Shown here: positions 49,152-60,227 of the stretch, in pieces | Position numbering within the stretch: the first letter of the stretch is position 1 | How the letters are laid out: every line of letters starts with the position of its first letter | NCBI RefSeq assembly: GCF_028335745.1 | Contig: NZ_CP116477.1 | Coordinates: 1,984,001 to 2,048,000 of the forward strand | Source of the DNA: Pectobacterium sp. A5351 | GTDB lineage: Bacteria > Pseudomonadota > Gammaproteobacteria > Enterobacterales > Enterobacteriaceae | Direction of reading: 5' to 3' | Length of the DNA: 64,000 bases | Position numbers and translations under genes: made by a program | The notes under the pieces: generated by a model | What the model saw: only the letters and a program-made list of their open reading frames with translations | Databases searched by the model: none | Told to the model about the DNA's origin: nothing

Positions 49152-49961
49152 ATGAGTGCTATTGCTGATTTTGAATTCAACCAGTCGCTGCTAAGTGATG
49201 GTGTCGTGTTGGTTTCACAGGCTATTCGCCGCGACTTTCCCGCTCAGGATGTGCGGCAAAATCTGCAACAATTGGTTGAGCGCGCTCGGGCCGCTATCCC
49301 TGACGATCTTGAGCAAGATCTTCAGCTTGAAAAGCTGATTGAGCTGTTTTATCACACCTGGGGATTCGGCGGTGCGGGCGGGGTTTATCGCCTGTCTGAT
49401 GCACTGTGGCTCGATCAGGTGCTTGAATCGCGTCAGGGCCTACCCGTGTCACTTGGCGTCATCTTCCTGCATATCGCCAATGAACTCGGCCTGCCGCTGA
49501 TGCCGGTCATTTTCCCAACCCAACTGATTCTTCGTGCCGACTGGCTCGACGAAGAGATGTGGCTGATCAACCCGCTAAACGGCGATACGCTGAGCGAGCA
49601 TGTGTTGGAAGTGTGGCTGAAAGGTAATATCGGCCCATCAACCCGCCTGCTGGATGAAGATCTGGATGAAGCGGAGAACGTCCTGATCGTGCGTAAAATG
49701 CTCGACACGTTGAAAGTTGCACTGATGGAAGAAAAACAGATGGAGTTGGCGTTAAGAGCCAGCGAAGCGGTGCTGCAATTTGACCCGGACGATCCGTATG
49801 AAATTCGCGATCGCGGCCTGATTTATGCGCAACTGGATTGTGACCATATTGCGCTTTCCGATCTCAACTATTTTGTTGAACAGTGTCCGGAAGATCCAGT
49901 GAGTGAAATGATAAAAGTACAGATTCACTCGATAGAGCAGAAACAGATTGTCTTGCATTAA
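49152..49961 (+). CDS. sirB1: SirB1/YchA family protein (transglutaminase-like and TPR)
   Basis: A 269-residue soluble protein. It has a transglutaminase-like core ('YHTWGFGGAGGVYRLSDALWLDQVLESRQGLPVSL' type segment, residues about 60-100, then 'LINPLNGDTLS') and a C-terminal TPR-like helical end. The family is encoded next to kdsA in many enterobacteria; function is unknown. ATG 49152 is the family start. It lies three bases after sirB2. Confidence 0.9.
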   Translation: MSAIADFEFNQSLLSDGVVLVSQAIRRDFPAQDVRQNLQQLVERARAAIPDDLEQDLQLEKLIELFYHTWGFGGAGGVYRLSDALWLDQVLESRQGLPVSLGVIFLHIANELGLPLMPVIFPTQLILRADWLDEEMWLINPLNGDTLSEHVLEVWLKGNIGPSTRLLDEDLDEAENVLIVRKMLDTLKVALMEEKQMELALRASEAVLQFDPDDPYEIRDRGLIYAQLDCDHIALSDLNYFVEQCPEDPVSEMIKVQIHSIEQKQIVLH

Positions 49962-50009
49962 AAAAACAGTCTTACATTAAGAACCCGTTTTGCAGTAATG
50001 CAGCGTTAA

Positions 50010-50891
<882 letters not shown>

Positions 50892-50906
50892 TTAATCGTG
50901 CCTGCA

Positions 50907-50945
50907 GATCTGTGCGCTGATGCCAAAAGCAGCAGCGCACAGATC
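50907..50945 (+). terminator. hairpin after kdsA
   Basis: A perfect 13-bp stem (GATCTGTGCGCTG / CAGCGCACAGATC) with a 13-base loop 16 bases after the kdsA stop. No T-run follows. Confidence 0.65.
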
Positions 50946-51099
50946 AATAACGCCAGATGACTGTCTGTCGTTGTTTGGAGTAAAACCCAAAAATGTGACA
51001 TACATCAAATTCTGTAACTTCATTTTGTCCTCGCCATTCTGTCGTTTCTCCTGAATCCGCTTCCCCTTATCCTTTTTTCTACGTGGAATTAGACTGTGG

Positions 51100-51114
51100 C
51101 TATTGATGCAATAG
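51100..51114. promoter_or_regulatory. candidate OxyR-type half of the katB promoter
   Basis: CTATTGATGCAATAG is a perfect palindrome of the form CTAT-N7-ATAG, the central part of the OxyR consensus; a TTAG lies at the place of the next outer element. It is 150 bp before katB in a 374-bp gap without other recognised features. Confidence 0.4.
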
Positions 51115-51265
51115 GCATTGGGTGCTCACGTATTCTTGTCTTTGTCGGTAGAGTATCCGGTGTATTCCGGCACGGCTCGGAATGCCCTTGTGTGCTGAGG
51201 TGAAGAGATACACCATCGTTAACGCAGCAGGGAATGGATTTCACGATAACAATGAGGACGGCGTT

Positions 51266-52810
51266 ATGAATCACCACTTTGTGAGTAATCTCTTCTCCTA
51301 TAAAAAAAGTGCGGCAATAGTGCTGTTGGGACTTTTTGCTTCTTCGAGTCAGGCGGCGACCTTAACGCGCGATAATGGTGCGCCGGTCGGCGATAATCAA
51401 AATTCACAAACCGCCGGTAATAACGGTCCGGTACTCTTACAGGACGTGCAACTGTTGCAAAAATTGCAACGATTTAGCCGTGAGCGTATTCCTGAACGCG
51501 TTGTACACGCTCGTGGTACGGGGGCCTATGGTGAATTCACTGCTACAGCGGATATCTCTGATTTAACCATCGCGGAGGTGTTTAAAACGGGAAGCACGAC
51601 GCCTGTTTTTGTTCGTTTTTCTAGCGTGGTTCATGGTAACCATTCACCAGAAACACTGCGCGATCCACGCGGATTTGCGACTAAATTCTACACTTCACAG
51701 GGGAATTGGGATTTAGTTGGCAATAACTTCCCCACATTCTTTATTCGGGATGCCATTAAATTTCCAGATATGGTGCACGCTTTTAAACCCGATCCGCGCA
51801 CGAATCTGGATGACGACTCCCGCCGCTTTGATTTCTTTTCCCATGTTCCTGAATCCATTCGTACGCTGACGCTGCTTTATTCCAATGAGGGCACACCCGC
51901 TACATATCGTAATATGGATGGTAATGGCGTACATGCTTATAAATTAGTGAATAGTAAGGGTGAGACTCACTATGTAAAATTCCGCTGGAAAACCCTGCAA
52001 GGAATCAAAAATCTCGATCCGCAGCAGGTTGAGCAGGTGCAAGGGAAAGACTACAGCCACATGTCTAACGATTTGGTATCTGCAATTAAGCGTGGCGACT
52101 ACCCTAAATGGGATCTCTATATCCAGGTGTTGAAACCGGAAGATCTGAATAATTTTGATTTCGATCCGCTGGACGCGACAAAAATTTGGCCTGATGTCCT
52201 TGAACGAAAAATTGGACAAATGGTGCTAAACCGCAATCCTGAAAATATTTTCCAGGAAACAGAACAGGTGGCGATGGCACCTTCCAATCTGGTACCTGGC
52301 ATAGAGCCATCGGAAGACAAATTGCTTCAGGGACGGCTGTTTGCCTATGCGGATACGCAAATGTATCGCATCGGAGTCAACGGACTAAGCCTGCCGATTA
52401 ATGCGCCGCGCAATGATGTAAATAACGGTAATCAGGATGGCAGTATTAACAGCGGAAAAACACAGGACAAAGGCGTGAATTACCAGCCTAGCCGGTTGTA
52501 CCCACGTGAGGAATTAGTGTCTGCCCGTTACAGCCATCTGCCGCTGCAGGGCAGCACAACGCAGAGCAAAATTCAACGTGAGCAGAATTTTAAGCAAACA
52601 GGTGAGCTGTATCGTTCCTACAGCGAAAAGGAGCGCTCCGATCTAGTGAATAGCCTAGGCACTGCACTAGCGACGGCTGATAAGGAAAGCCGCGACATTA
52701 TGTTGTCTTACTTTTATAAGGCTGATACGGAGTACGGTACGCGTCTGACTGCGATAGCAAAAGCGGATCTCCCAACGGTGAAAAAGCTGGCCGAAAGACT
52801 GTCTAATTAG
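51266..52810 (+). CDS. katB: periplasmic catalase, KatB type
   Basis: A 514-residue small-subunit monofunctional catalase with a signal peptide ('SAAIVLLGLFASSSQAA'), so it acts in the periplasm. Catalytic His in 'PERVVHARGTGAYGEF', Asn in 'VGNNFPTFFIRDAIKFPD', and the haem-ligand Tyr in 'RLFAYADTQMYRIG' are all present. ATG 51266 (GAGGACGG upstream) is used. The ankyrin gene follows in 66 bp with a hairpin between. This gene pair and signal peptide are those of KatB-AnkB of Pseudomonas aeruginosa, where AnkB is needed for full KatB activity. Confidence 0.9.
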   Translation: MNHHFVSNLFSYKKSAAIVLLGLFASSSQAATLTRDNGAPVGDNQNSQTAGNNGPVLLQDVQLLQKLQRFSRERIPERVVHARGTGAYGEFTATADISDLTIAEVFKTGSTTPVFVRFSSVVHGNHSPETLRDPRGFATKFYTSQGNWDLVGNNFPTFFIRDAIKFPDMVHAFKPDPRTNLDDDSRRFDFFSHVPESIRTLTLLYSNEGTPATYRNMDGNGVHAYKLVNSKGETHYVKFRWKTLQGIKNLDPQQVEQVQGKDYSHMSNDLVSAIKRGDYPKWDLYIQVLKPEDLNNFDFDPLDATKIWPDVLERKIGQMVLNRNPENIFQETEQVAMAPSNLVPGIEPSEDKLLQGRLFAYADTQMYRIGVNGLSLPINAPRNDVNNGNQDGSINSGKTQDKGVNYQPSRLYPREELVSARYSHLPLQGSTTQSKIQREQNFKQTGELYRSYSEKERSDLVNSLGTALATADKESRDIMLSYFYKADTEYGTRLTAIAKADLPTVKKLAERLSN

Positions 52811-52823
52811 GTGCGCTAACCTG

Positions 52824-52847
52824 CCTGCGTCATAGGGATGACGCAGG
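52824..52847 (+). terminator. hairpin between katB and ankyrin gene
   Basis: A perfect 9-bp stem (CCTGCGTCA / TGACGCAGG) with a 6-base loop; no T-run. Probably an mRNA stability or partial attenuation element within the operon. Confidence 0.55.
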
Positions 52848-52876
52848 TAACCGTTTATCTCAAGGAGGAAAATACA

Positions 52877-53419
52877 GTGAAAGCACTATTATTGATTCTC
52901 GGGCTGTTAGCCGCTAGCACACCTATGGCTCAAAGCGAGGAGATCAAGCAGGGGGAAAATGCGGTAAAATCCTCGCTTAATCAGTATTTATGGGATTCAG
53001 CCAGGAATGGCGATCTCGATATACTCCAGACTTTCATTGCATCACACTACAATCTGAATGCGGCTGATGAAAAAGGTTACACGGCGATGATCCTTGCGGC
53101 TTACCACGGGCATGATACGGCAGTGGACGCTTTATTAAAGGCGGGGGCAGATCCTTGTCTGCGTGACAAACGCGGTAATACTGCGCTGATGGGAGCTATT
53201 TTTAAAGGTGAGATAAAAATTGCGCGCCAACTTATTGCCGCGGAATGCAACCCGGATCAGCGCAACAATGCTGGACAAACCGCTGCCATGTTCGCATCGC
53301 TGTTCCAGCGAGAGGAGCTATTGAAAACACTGAAAGAGAAAGGCGCCGACCTTCAGATGACTGATGCGAACGGCAATAGTGTGGATACACTAGGAAAAGG
53401 TGAGTTCATTACCCGATAA
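52877..53419 (+). CDS. ankB: ankyrin-repeat periplasmic protein, AnkB-like
   Basis: A 180-residue protein starting at GTG (AAGGAGG 8 bases upstream; an in-frame ATG farther up lacks one). Signal peptide 'LLLILGLLAASTPMAQ', then four ankyrin repeats from residue about 35 ('WDSARNGDLDILQTFIASHYNLNAADEKGYTAMILAAYHG', 'GADPCLRDKRGNTALMGAIFKGE', 'CNPDQRNNAGQTAAMFASLFQRE', 'GADLQMTDANGNS', each given in part). It would work in the periplasm beside KatB, perhaps protecting or chaperoning it, as for Pseudomonas AnkB. Confidence 0.85.
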   Translation: MKALLLILGLLAASTPMAQSEEIKQGENAVKSSLNQYLWDSARNGDLDILQTFIASHYNLNAADEKGYTAMILAAYHGHDTAVDALLKAGADPCLRDKRGNTALMGAIFKGEIKIARQLIAAECNPDQRNNAGQTAAMFASLFQREELLKTLKEKGADLQMTDANGNSVDTLGKGEFITR

Positions 53420-53421
53420 TG

Positions 53422-53463
53422 AAGAACCCGCATAATGGACTTATCCCATAACAGCGGGTTCTT
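53422..53463. terminator. bidirectional terminator between ankB and ydgH
   Basis: AAGAACCCGC and GCGGGTTCTT form a perfect 10-bp stem with A and T tracts, between two convergent genes. Confidence 0.8.
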
Positions 53464-53472
53464 TAATACACG

Positions 53473-54426
53473 TTATTTATAGATATCGGCGCTGATTGTC
53501 ATATTGCTGCCTTTACCTTCCCACTGTCTGGTGATGTGGTAGTACTTGGCACCTTTCTCGCCCGCACGTTTAGCAACGGCTTCAGATATCTGTGTAATAT
53601 TGGTGTAGCTGCCGCGGAACTGGATGGAGTCGAAAGGCACCATCTGGGCCGCAGTGGCATTATTCAGTTCTTGAATCTGCGTGCCATCAGATAGCGTTAC
53701 CGTGTAACGTCCACCTTTTGACGACTGTGTTTCAAAGAAGTTGCCCACGCTGCGGCTGGGGCTATCCGAGTAAGCAACCCCTGGAATTTCTACTTTGGCG
53801 GCTTCTGCTCCACCGGCAGCCAGAGCGGCGCGACCCGCATCAGAATCAGCAGGGATTGCATCAGGGCGTTGAAGCTGACGTTTTGGCGCATCGGCTTTAT
53901 AGATAAATGCGGTAGCCCTTTGATTCGCACTATTTGAGTTCACGTCGATCTGGCGGACGATGTAAAACGAGTCCGCATTTTTCTCTTTTGCCGCTTTCGC
54001 TATGGCATCGATCAAATCGGGCTGAGTGCTGAATAACCCACTTACCGTTACGGTGTCATAGGGCTCTATCAGATAGGCGGCATCTTTCGGCAGTTCTTTC
54101 ACGCCGTAGATGGTGCGATATTGCACGTTCTGTTCCGCTTTAGGGGCATCTTTATGGTACAGATCGACAGTCACATTCCAGTAGTCGCCGGAGTTAGTAT
54201 CCGTCATTGACTGAACATAAAACGACTCTGCACCCAACTTGTCTGCGCGTGTTGAGGCTGCCGCGACTGCTTCATTGATCGCATTAAAACGCCCCTTAAA
54301 CGTAATTCGTTCAAAAGGTTGCAGGGATTTTGCCTGCTCAGGCGTCAGTTCCTGTGCAGCCTGCGCTGCAAATGCCGAGAGTGATAACAACAACGTGGAC
54401 GCAATAACAGTAGTCTTCAGCTTCAT
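53473..54426 (-). CDS. ydgH: YdgH-like periplasmic protein with three DUF1471/YdgH-BhsA-McbA domains
   Basis: A 317-residue secreted protein. Signal peptide 'VIASTLLLSLSAFAAQA'. Three repeats of about 80-90 residues start near 'LQPFERITFKGRFNAINEAVAAASTRADKLGAESFYVQSM', 'EPYDTVTVSGLFSTQPDLIDAIAKAAKEKNADSFYIVRQ' and 'VPFDSIQFRGSYTNITQISEAVAKRAGEKGAKYYHITRQW' (each given only in part). Position beside pntA is that of E. coli ydgH. ATG 54426 begins the signal peptide. Function in the envelope is not defined. Confidence 0.88.
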   Translation of the reverse strand: MKLKTTVIASTLLLSLSAFAAQAAQELTPEQAKSLQPFERITFKGRFNAINEAVAAASTRADKLGAESFYVQSMTDTNSGDYWNVTVDLYHKDAPKAEQNVQYRTIYGVKELPKDAAYLIEPYDTVTVSGLFSTQPDLIDAIAKAAKEKNADSFYIVRQIDVNSNSANQRATAFIYKADAPKRQLQRPDAIPADSDAGRAALAAGGAEAAKVEIPGVAYSDSPSRSVGNFFETQSSKGGRYTVTLSDGTQIQELNNATAAQMVPFDSIQFRGSYTNITQISEAVAKRAGEKGAKYYHITRQWEGKGSNMTISADIYK

Positions 54427-55007
54427 AAAAAATCCTTTCGCCTTCCTGCAACTCGAATTATTTAGGTATAGCAATCAACCTGTAACGGAATAGGGCTGAT
54501 TATCGCACGGAATAAATTCTTGTGCTTTAGCATTTTCAGCAGGACGAAAAAGCCGTAATGCTTCGGCTCTGAACAAGAAAAGTGCTAATAATAACGGTTA
54601 ATGATTGTTTTGCCATCATAAGGGATATTTATGTGATTTATCACATTAACAACCCTGTAACACACCGTTTTTGTGAAACAGCACTGAAAAATACTTCTGT
54701 AATAATGCTACAAAAGGCAGAGAAGAGCATGATTTTCGACCAAGAAAGCCTTCCATAACCTGTAATAACTCGGCTTTTCTGTGAAATTCATTTTATTTAT
54801 GGATCATCGATCACATTTTCAGTACGTTATAAATGAGTTCGCCTGAAGTGAGACGCCCCAAAAAAGCGTGTGGCAAGAAGATGATAAGACCCTCTTCCTA
54901 CCGCGTGAATGCGGGGATACAGGGTGCAGCAGGTCTCGGCGAATTCGTATAACAGAGTAGGGTGAGAATAAGAACCTTCGTTAAAAATAAGCGAAAAGGG
55001 TATCAGT
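54427..55007. promoter_or_regulatory. divergent promoter region ydgH / pntA with a 16-bp palindrome
   Basis: A 581-bp AT-rich gap without genes. ATGTGATTTATCACAT at 54631-54646 is a perfect palindrome that looks like a CRP/FNR-family site but has a 4-base rather than 6-base spacer. A second weaker TGGATCATCGATCACA occurs about 54800-54815. Confidence 0.45.
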
Positions 55008-56534
55008 ATGCGTATTGGTGTACCAAGAGAGCGGTTGGCCAATGAAGCCCGTGTAGCAGCGACGCCGAAAACGGTTGAACAACTGCTGAAACTGGGTTTT
55101 ACGGTCTCGATAGAACGTGAAGCGGGAAAACTGGCAAGTTTTGATGATGCGGCATATGAAGACGCTGGCGCGTCGATTGTTGACAGTTCGGAAGTCTGGC
55201 AATCCGATATCGTCCTGAAGGTGAATGCGCCGCAGGATGATGAAATCGAACTGACCCGAGCGGGCAGTACGGTTGTCAGCTTTATCTGGCCAGCGCAAAA
55301 CCCCGCACTGCTGGAAAAACTGGCGGCCCGTCAGGTGACGGTGATGGCGATGGATTCCGTGCCGCGTATTTCGCGCGCGCAGTCACTCGATGCACTCAGT
55401 TCAATGGCCAACATTGCTGGCTATCGCGCCATCGTAGAAGCCGCCCACGAGTTTGGTCGCTTCTTTACCGGGCAAATTACCGCTGCGGGTAAAGTTCCGC
55501 CTGCTAAAGTCATGATTATCGGTGCTGGCGTGGCTGGTTTGGCCGCGATCGGCGCCGCGGGTAGCTTAGGTGCTATCGTTCGTGCTTTTGATACCCGCCC
55601 TGAAGTAAAAGAGCAGGTTAAGAGCATGGGCGCCGAGTTCCTTGAACTCGACTTTGAAGAAGAAGCAGGCAGCGGTGACGGCTATGCCAAGGTCATGTCT
55701 GAAGCTTTTATCAAAGCCGAAATGGAACTGTTCGCAGCACAGGCGAAAGAAGTCGACATTATCGTCACTACTGCACTGATTCCCGGAAAACCGGCACCAC
55801 GCCTGATCACTAAAGAAATGGTGCTGAGCATGAAGCCCGGCAGCGTGATTGTCGATTTAGCGGCGCAAACGGGCGGAAACTGTGAGCTGACCGTGGCCGA
55901 TCGCGTCACCGTGACGGAAAACGGCGTCAAAATTATCGGTTATACCGATTTACCCAGCCGTCTGCCGACACAATCTTCACAGCTTTACGGCACAAATCTG
56001 GTTAACCTGCTGAAATTACTCTGCAAAGAGAAAAACGGTGAGATCACTGTCGATTTTGACGATACCGTGATTCGCGGCGTGACCGTCATTAAAGAAGGTG
56101 AAATCACCTGGCCGGCACCGCCAATTCAGGTTTCAGCGCAGCCACAGCAGGCCAAACCTGCCGCGGTGGTGAAAGAAGAAGCCAAGCCGACATCGCCATG
56201 GAAGAAATATGCGTTCCTCGCGATTGCCATTCTGCTGTTTGGCTGGTTGGCCGATGCCGCACCGAAGGAATTCCTGTCTCACTTTACCGTTTTTGCGTTG
56301 TCCTGCGTCGTGGGTTATTACGTTGTCTGGAATGTCAGCCACGCCTTGCACACGCCACTGATGTCAGTCACTAACGCGATATCAGGCATTATCGTTGTCG
56401 GAGCATTGTTGCAGATCGGCCACGGCGGATGGGTGTCGTTCTTCTCATTCATTGCCGTATTGATCGCCAGCATCAATATTTTCGGTGGTTTCACCGTGAC
56501 TCAGCGCATGCTGAAAATGTTCCGTAAAAACTAA
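55008..56534 (+). CDS. pntA: NAD(P) transhydrogenase subunit alpha
   Basis: A 508-residue subunit: NAD(H)-binding domain I ('[25 protein letters not shown]', Rossmann '[28 protein letters not shown]' in part, '[21 protein letters not shown]'), then a charged linker and about four membrane segments at the C-terminus. With PntB it forms the proton-translocating transhydrogenase that makes NADPH. The stop is 10 bp before pntB. Confidence 0.97.
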   Translation: MRIGVPRERLANEARVAATPKTVEQLLKLGFTVSIEREAGKLASFDDAAYEDAGASIVDSSEVWQSDIVLKVNAPQDDEIELTRAGSTVVSFIWPAQNPALLEKLAARQVTVMAMDSVPRISRAQSLDALSSMANIAGYRAIVEAAHEFGRFFTGQITAAGKVPPAKVMIIGAGVAGLAAIGAAGSLGAIVRAFDTRPEVKEQVKSMGAEFLELDFEEEAGSGDGYAKVMSEAFIKAEMELFAAQAKEVDIIVTTALIPGKPAPRLITKEMVLSMKPGSVIVDLAAQTGGNCELTVADRVTVTENGVKIIGYTDLPSRLPTQSSQLYGTNLVNLLKLLCKEKNGEITVDFDDTVIRGVTVIKEGEITWPAPPIQVSAQPQQAKPAAVVKEEAKPTSPWKKYAFLAIAILLFGWLADAAPKEFLSHFTVFALSCVVGYYVVWNVSHALHTPLMSVTNAISGIIVVGALLQIGHGGWVSFFSFIAVLIASINIFGGFTVTQRMLKMFRKN

Positions 56535-56544
56535 GGGGTAACAC

Positions 56545-57933
56545 ATGTCTGGTGGATTAGTAACTGCTGCATACATTGTTGCCGCAATTCTCTTTATTTT
56601 CAGTTTGGCAGGGTTGTCCAAGCACGAAACGTCGCAGCAAGGGAATATCTTCGGTATCAGCGGGATGGCGCTTGCGCTGATCGCGACGATTCTGGGGCCT
56701 GATTCTGGTAACGTTGGCTGGATCATCGTTGCGATGGCGATCGGTGGGTCAATCGGTATTTATCTGGCGCGTAAGGTTGAAATGACCGAAATGCCAGAAC
56801 TGGTCGCTATCCTCCACAGTTTTGTGGGCCTGGCCGCGGTACTGGTTGGTTTTAACAGCTTCCTCGATCACGGTGAAATCACCGATCCGGTGATGGTCAA
56901 TATCCATTTGACGGAAGTCTTCCTGGGTATCTTCATCGGTGCTGTGACCTTCACGGGTTCAGTTGTCGCTTTTGGAAAACTGCGCGGAAAAATCTCTTCC
57001 AAGCCGTTGATGCTGCCTCATCGCCACAAAATGAATCTGGCGGCGTTGGTTGTGTCCTTCCTCCTGCTGCTGGTTTTCGTCAATACGGGCAGCGTCGCGC
57101 TGCAGGTACTGGCGTTGATTCTGATGACGGCGATTGCACTGGTATTCGGCTGGCATCTGGTTGCGTCGATTGGCGGCGCGGACATGCCAGTCGTGGTCTC
57201 TATGCTGAACTCTTACTCCGGTTGGGCGGCCGCCGCCGCGGGCTTCATGTTGAGCAATGACCTGTTGATCGTGACCGGTGCTCTGGTGGGTTCTTCGGGT
57301 GCGATTCTGTCTTACATCATGTGTAAAGCGATGAACCGCTCCTTTATCAGCGTTATTGCCGGCGGTTTTGGTACGGACGGCGTTTCTTCTGGTGAGAGTG
57401 AAGAAGTCGGTGAATATCGTGAGGCTTCAGCAGAAGACGTCGCTGATTTGCTCAAGAACTCAACCTCGGTCATCATCACGCCGGGATACGGCATGGCTGT
57501 CGCGCAGGCGCAGTACCCTGTGCATGACATCACTGCAAAACTGCGTGCTCGTGGTATCAACGTTCGCTTTGGTATCCACCCGGTTGCAGGGCGTTTGCCT
57601 GGTCACATGAACGTGCTGTTGGCAGAAGCCAAAGTGCCTTACGACATCGTGTTGGAAATGGATGAAATCAACGATGATTTCACCGATACCGACACCGTGC
57701 TGGTCATTGGCGCGAATGACACCGTTAACCCGGCTGCGCAGGAAGATCCACATAGCCCAATCGCAGGTATGCCTGTTCTGGAAGTGTGGAAAGCGCAGAA
57801 TGTTATCGTGTTCAAGCGTTCTATGAATACCGGTTACGCTGGCGTGCAGAATCCGCTGTTCTTTAAAGAGAACACGCAGATGCTGTTTGGCGATGCCAAA
57901 GACAGCGTTGAGGCGATTCTGAAAGCGCTGTAA
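56545..57933 (+). CDS. pntB: NAD(P) transhydrogenase subunit beta
   Basis: A 462-residue subunit with about eight membrane segments (domain II) and the C-terminal NADP-binding domain III, which shows '[22 protein letters not shown]', '[27 protein letters not shown]', '[27 protein letters not shown]' (each in part), and '[21 protein letters not shown]'. It is followed by a strong terminator. Confidence 0.97.
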   Translation: MSGGLVTAAYIVAAILFIFSLAGLSKHETSQQGNIFGISGMALALIATILGPDSGNVGWIIVAMAIGGSIGIYLARKVEMTEMPELVAILHSFVGLAAVLVGFNSFLDHGEITDPVMVNIHLTEVFLGIFIGAVTFTGSVVAFGKLRGKISSKPLMLPHRHKMNLAALVVSFLLLLVFVNTGSVALQVLALILMTAIALVFGWHLVASIGGADMPVVVSMLNSYSGWAAAAAGFMLSNDLLIVTGALVGSSGAILSYIMCKAMNRSFISVIAGGFGTDGVSSGESEEVGEYREASAEDVADLLKNSTSVIITPGYGMAVAQAQYPVHDITAKLRARGINVRFGIHPVAGRLPGHMNVLLAEAKVPYDIVLEMDEINDDFTDTDTVLVIGANDTVNPAAQEDPHSPIAGMPVLEVWKAQNVIVFKRSMNTGYAGVQNPLFFKENTQMLFGDAKDSVEAILKAL

Positions 57934-57955
57934 GCGTGACCGAAGGTAGAAAATG

Positions 57956-57981
57956 AAAGGGGCGAATGACGCCCCTTTTTT
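57956..57981 (+). terminator. intrinsic terminator of pntAB
   Basis: GGGGCG / CGCCCC stem extended by AAA / TTT, followed by six T, 22 bases past the stop. Confidence 0.93.
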
Positions 57982-58060
57982 GCGTCTTATCGTTTGTACG
58001 CCGCAAAAATAATGCCACTGCTGAGAGCGCTGGCATTATTTGGCTCTAGTAGAGTGGCAA

Positions 58061-59011
58061 TCAGCCGTTATTGCCGTCTTCCAACGTAATCGGTGACACA
58101 AAGTCATCGGGTTTAATTGCAAGCAAGTCACACTTCAAATGATCGATGACGTGCTCGACGGTGTTGCCGATAAACGCAGCGGAAAGGCCGGTTCTGCCCA
58201 GTGAACCCAACACCACAACACCCGCCTGTAAATGCTCCGCCAGATCGGGAATCACTTCTTCCGGCAAGCCTTTTTCTACGTGCGTCACACGCTCATCAAG
58301 GCCGAACTTCTGCCGTAGCGATTTCATGGCGATAAGGTGCTGTCCTCGAATTGCATCGTTGTAGACGCTGGGATCGAAATCAGGCAGCTCAATGGCGATA
58401 TTAATGGGGGTAACGGGGTAGGCACCGACCAGATGAACTTCGGTCTGGTCAACCTGCTGAGCTAGCTCCAGCGTTTCTGATACCAGTTTGATATTAAGTG
58501 GATCGTGATAAGGGTCTTCGCTGGCCAGATTGACGGCAACCAGCGCTCGGCCTTCGGTTGGCCAAGGCTGATCTTTGACCATCCACACGGGGCAAGGGCA
58601 TTTTCGCAGTAACTGCCAGTCGGTTGGCGTAAAGATAACGGCTTCCAGTCGATCGTGCTGATGTGCCATTTTCAACAACAGGTCGTGCTGGCCGGAAATC
58701 ACTTCCCGAATGAGGGCTTCAAAGGGTTTATTGTGCCAGACCACTTTGATTTCGATTGGAACGCCTGCTTCAAGGTAGTATTTGCACTGCTCGGCAATCC
58801 ACTCCGTCCGCTGCTGGATAACACCCTGACGCATTTCCACCCGTTCATCAGGGGAAAGCAAGGTTGTCATTTCATAAGAGAAATCATAAATCGGCAGAAA
58901 TGCCTTGATGCGGCCGCCAAGTCGCTGAACCAGGTAAACCGCCCGACGCAGCGCTGGTTGGTCATCCTGATTTGGGTCAATAGCTACCAGTAAGTTCTGA
59001 TACTTTGCCAT
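58061..59011 (-). CDS. uspE: universal stress protein E
   Basis: A 316-residue protein with two fused Usp domains, each with a nucleotide-type '[20 protein letters not shown]' strand-helix unit; the second has the ATP-binding-like end '[24 protein letters not shown]'. Size and order (next to fnr) match UspE of E. coli, which is tied to starvation, motility and stress tolerance. Confidence 0.95.
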   Translation of the reverse strand: MAKYQNLLVAIDPNQDDQPALRRAVYLVQRLGGRIKAFLPIYDFSYEMTTLLSPDERVEMRQGVIQQRTEWIAEQCKYYLEAGVPIEIKVVWHNKPFEALIREVISGQHDLLLKMAHQHDRLEAVIFTPTDWQLLRKCPCPVWMVKDQPWPTEGRALVAVNLASEDPYHDPLNIKLVSETLELAQQVDQTEVHLVGAYPVTPINIAIELPDFDPSVYNDAIRGQHLIAMKSLRQKFGLDERVTHVEKGLPEEVIPDLAEHLQAGVVVLGSLGRTGLSAAFIGNTVEHVIDHLKCDLLAIKPDDFVSPITLEDGNNG

Positions 59012-59199
59012 AGCTCCTCCAAACAGCTGTTACTCCACAGCCGATAAATCAAGAGTACCGCAATGGAATCGTTTTGGACAACAGAGATAAGCAGCAGAAT
59101 AACAAAATAAGAAATATCATGGATGATGTGGTAAGAGAGGGAGCATTGACGCTGCCACACTAGAAAAAGTGGCAACGTCAGCGAGTTAGGCGGTAGTAA

Positions 59200-59946
59200 T
59201 TATTTACGTGAGGAACCCGCTAATTCGGAAAGCGCATCAAGATTCTCGATCGTGATGTATTTTCCTTTTACTGCCAGCGTTCCGCTTTTCTGGAAACGTC
59301 CTAGCAGACGGCTGATGGTTTCAACAGTCAGCCCCAGATAATTGCCGATATCACCACGCGTCATGGTTAAACGGAACTCACGCGGCGAGAAACCACGCTG
59401 AGCGAAACGACGGGAGAGGTTGTAGACAAATGCCGCCAGACGCTCTTCAGCATTCTTCTTCGACAGCAGCAGAATCATGTCCTGATCGCCACGGATTTCG
59501 CCGCTCATTAGGCGCATCATCTGCTGACGCAGGTTAGGCATTTTCCCTGAGAGATCGTCCAGCGTTTCGAAAGGAATTTCGCAGACCATCGATGTTTCCA
59601 GCGCCTGAGCGAAGCTTGGGTGTTGGGCCGTACCGATCGCATCAAAGCCAACCAAATCACCTGCCAGATGAAAACCAGTGATCTGCTCGTCGCCTTGCTC
59701 CGTGATGGTATAGCTTTTTATCGTACCGGAACGGATAGCATACAGCGATCTCAGCTCATCGCCTGCTTTAAACAGCGCTTGTCCCTTCTGGATAGGCTTC
59801 TTCCTTTCGATGATGTTGTCGAGCTGGTCGAGCTCGTGTTCATTCAGAGTGAAAGGGATGCATAGCTGACTGATACTGCAATCCTGACAGTGGATTGCAC
59901 AACCGCCAGACTGGATGCGTCGGATAATTCGCTTTTCCGGGATCAT
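59200..59946 (-). CDS. fnr: oxygen-sensing regulator Fnr
   Basis: A 248-residue CRP-family regulator nearly the same as E. coli Fnr at its N-terminus ('[20 protein letters not shown]'). The four cluster cysteines are expected at 20, 23, 29 and about 122 ('[11 protein letters not shown]'). The DNA-recognition helix is in '[23 protein letters not shown]', whose E-SR pattern reads TTGAT. Loss of the [4Fe-4S] cluster in air switches it off. An FNR box lies in its own promoter. Confidence 0.97.
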   Translation of the reverse strand: MIPEKRIIRRIQSGGCAIHCQDCSISQLCIPFTLNEHELDQLDNIIERKKPIQKGQALFKAGDELRSLYAIRSGTIKSYTITEQGDEQITGFHLAGDLVGFDAIGTAQHPSFAQALETSMVCEIPFETLDDLSGKMPNLRQQMMRLMSGEIRGDQDMILLLSKKNAEERLAAFVYNLSRRFAQRGFSPREFRLTMTRGDIGNYLGLTVETISRLLGRFQKSGTLAVKGKYITIENLDALSELAGSSRK

Positions 59947-59966
59947 AGGCTTTGCTCAGGCAATAA

Positions 59967-59980
59967 TTGATATTGGTCAA
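59967..59980. promoter_or_regulatory. FNR box upstream of fnr
   Basis: TTGATATTGGTCAA fits the TTGAT-N4-ATCAA consensus except for one position in the right half (GTCAA). It lies 20 bases before the fnr start codon, so it would repress, giving autoregulation. Confidence 0.75.
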
Positions 59981-60227
59981 TTTTAACAGCTTTTATCGGC
60001 CGTGATAAGACCGGCAATCACTGGAATAGACCAATAAATAGTGAACTAACTATAATTTTTCGATTTTGCTGGAAAATATTCCGATATATAAGACCCGTTC
60101 GGAGATAATATTTTTTCCATTACGTTACCGAACGGTTAACACATTGATTAATCCGAATCGCTTACGGCGATAAGCGATTCGGACGAACATTGTCGCGAAT
60201 TGGAGGCGCAAAAATTATAACGACAAA

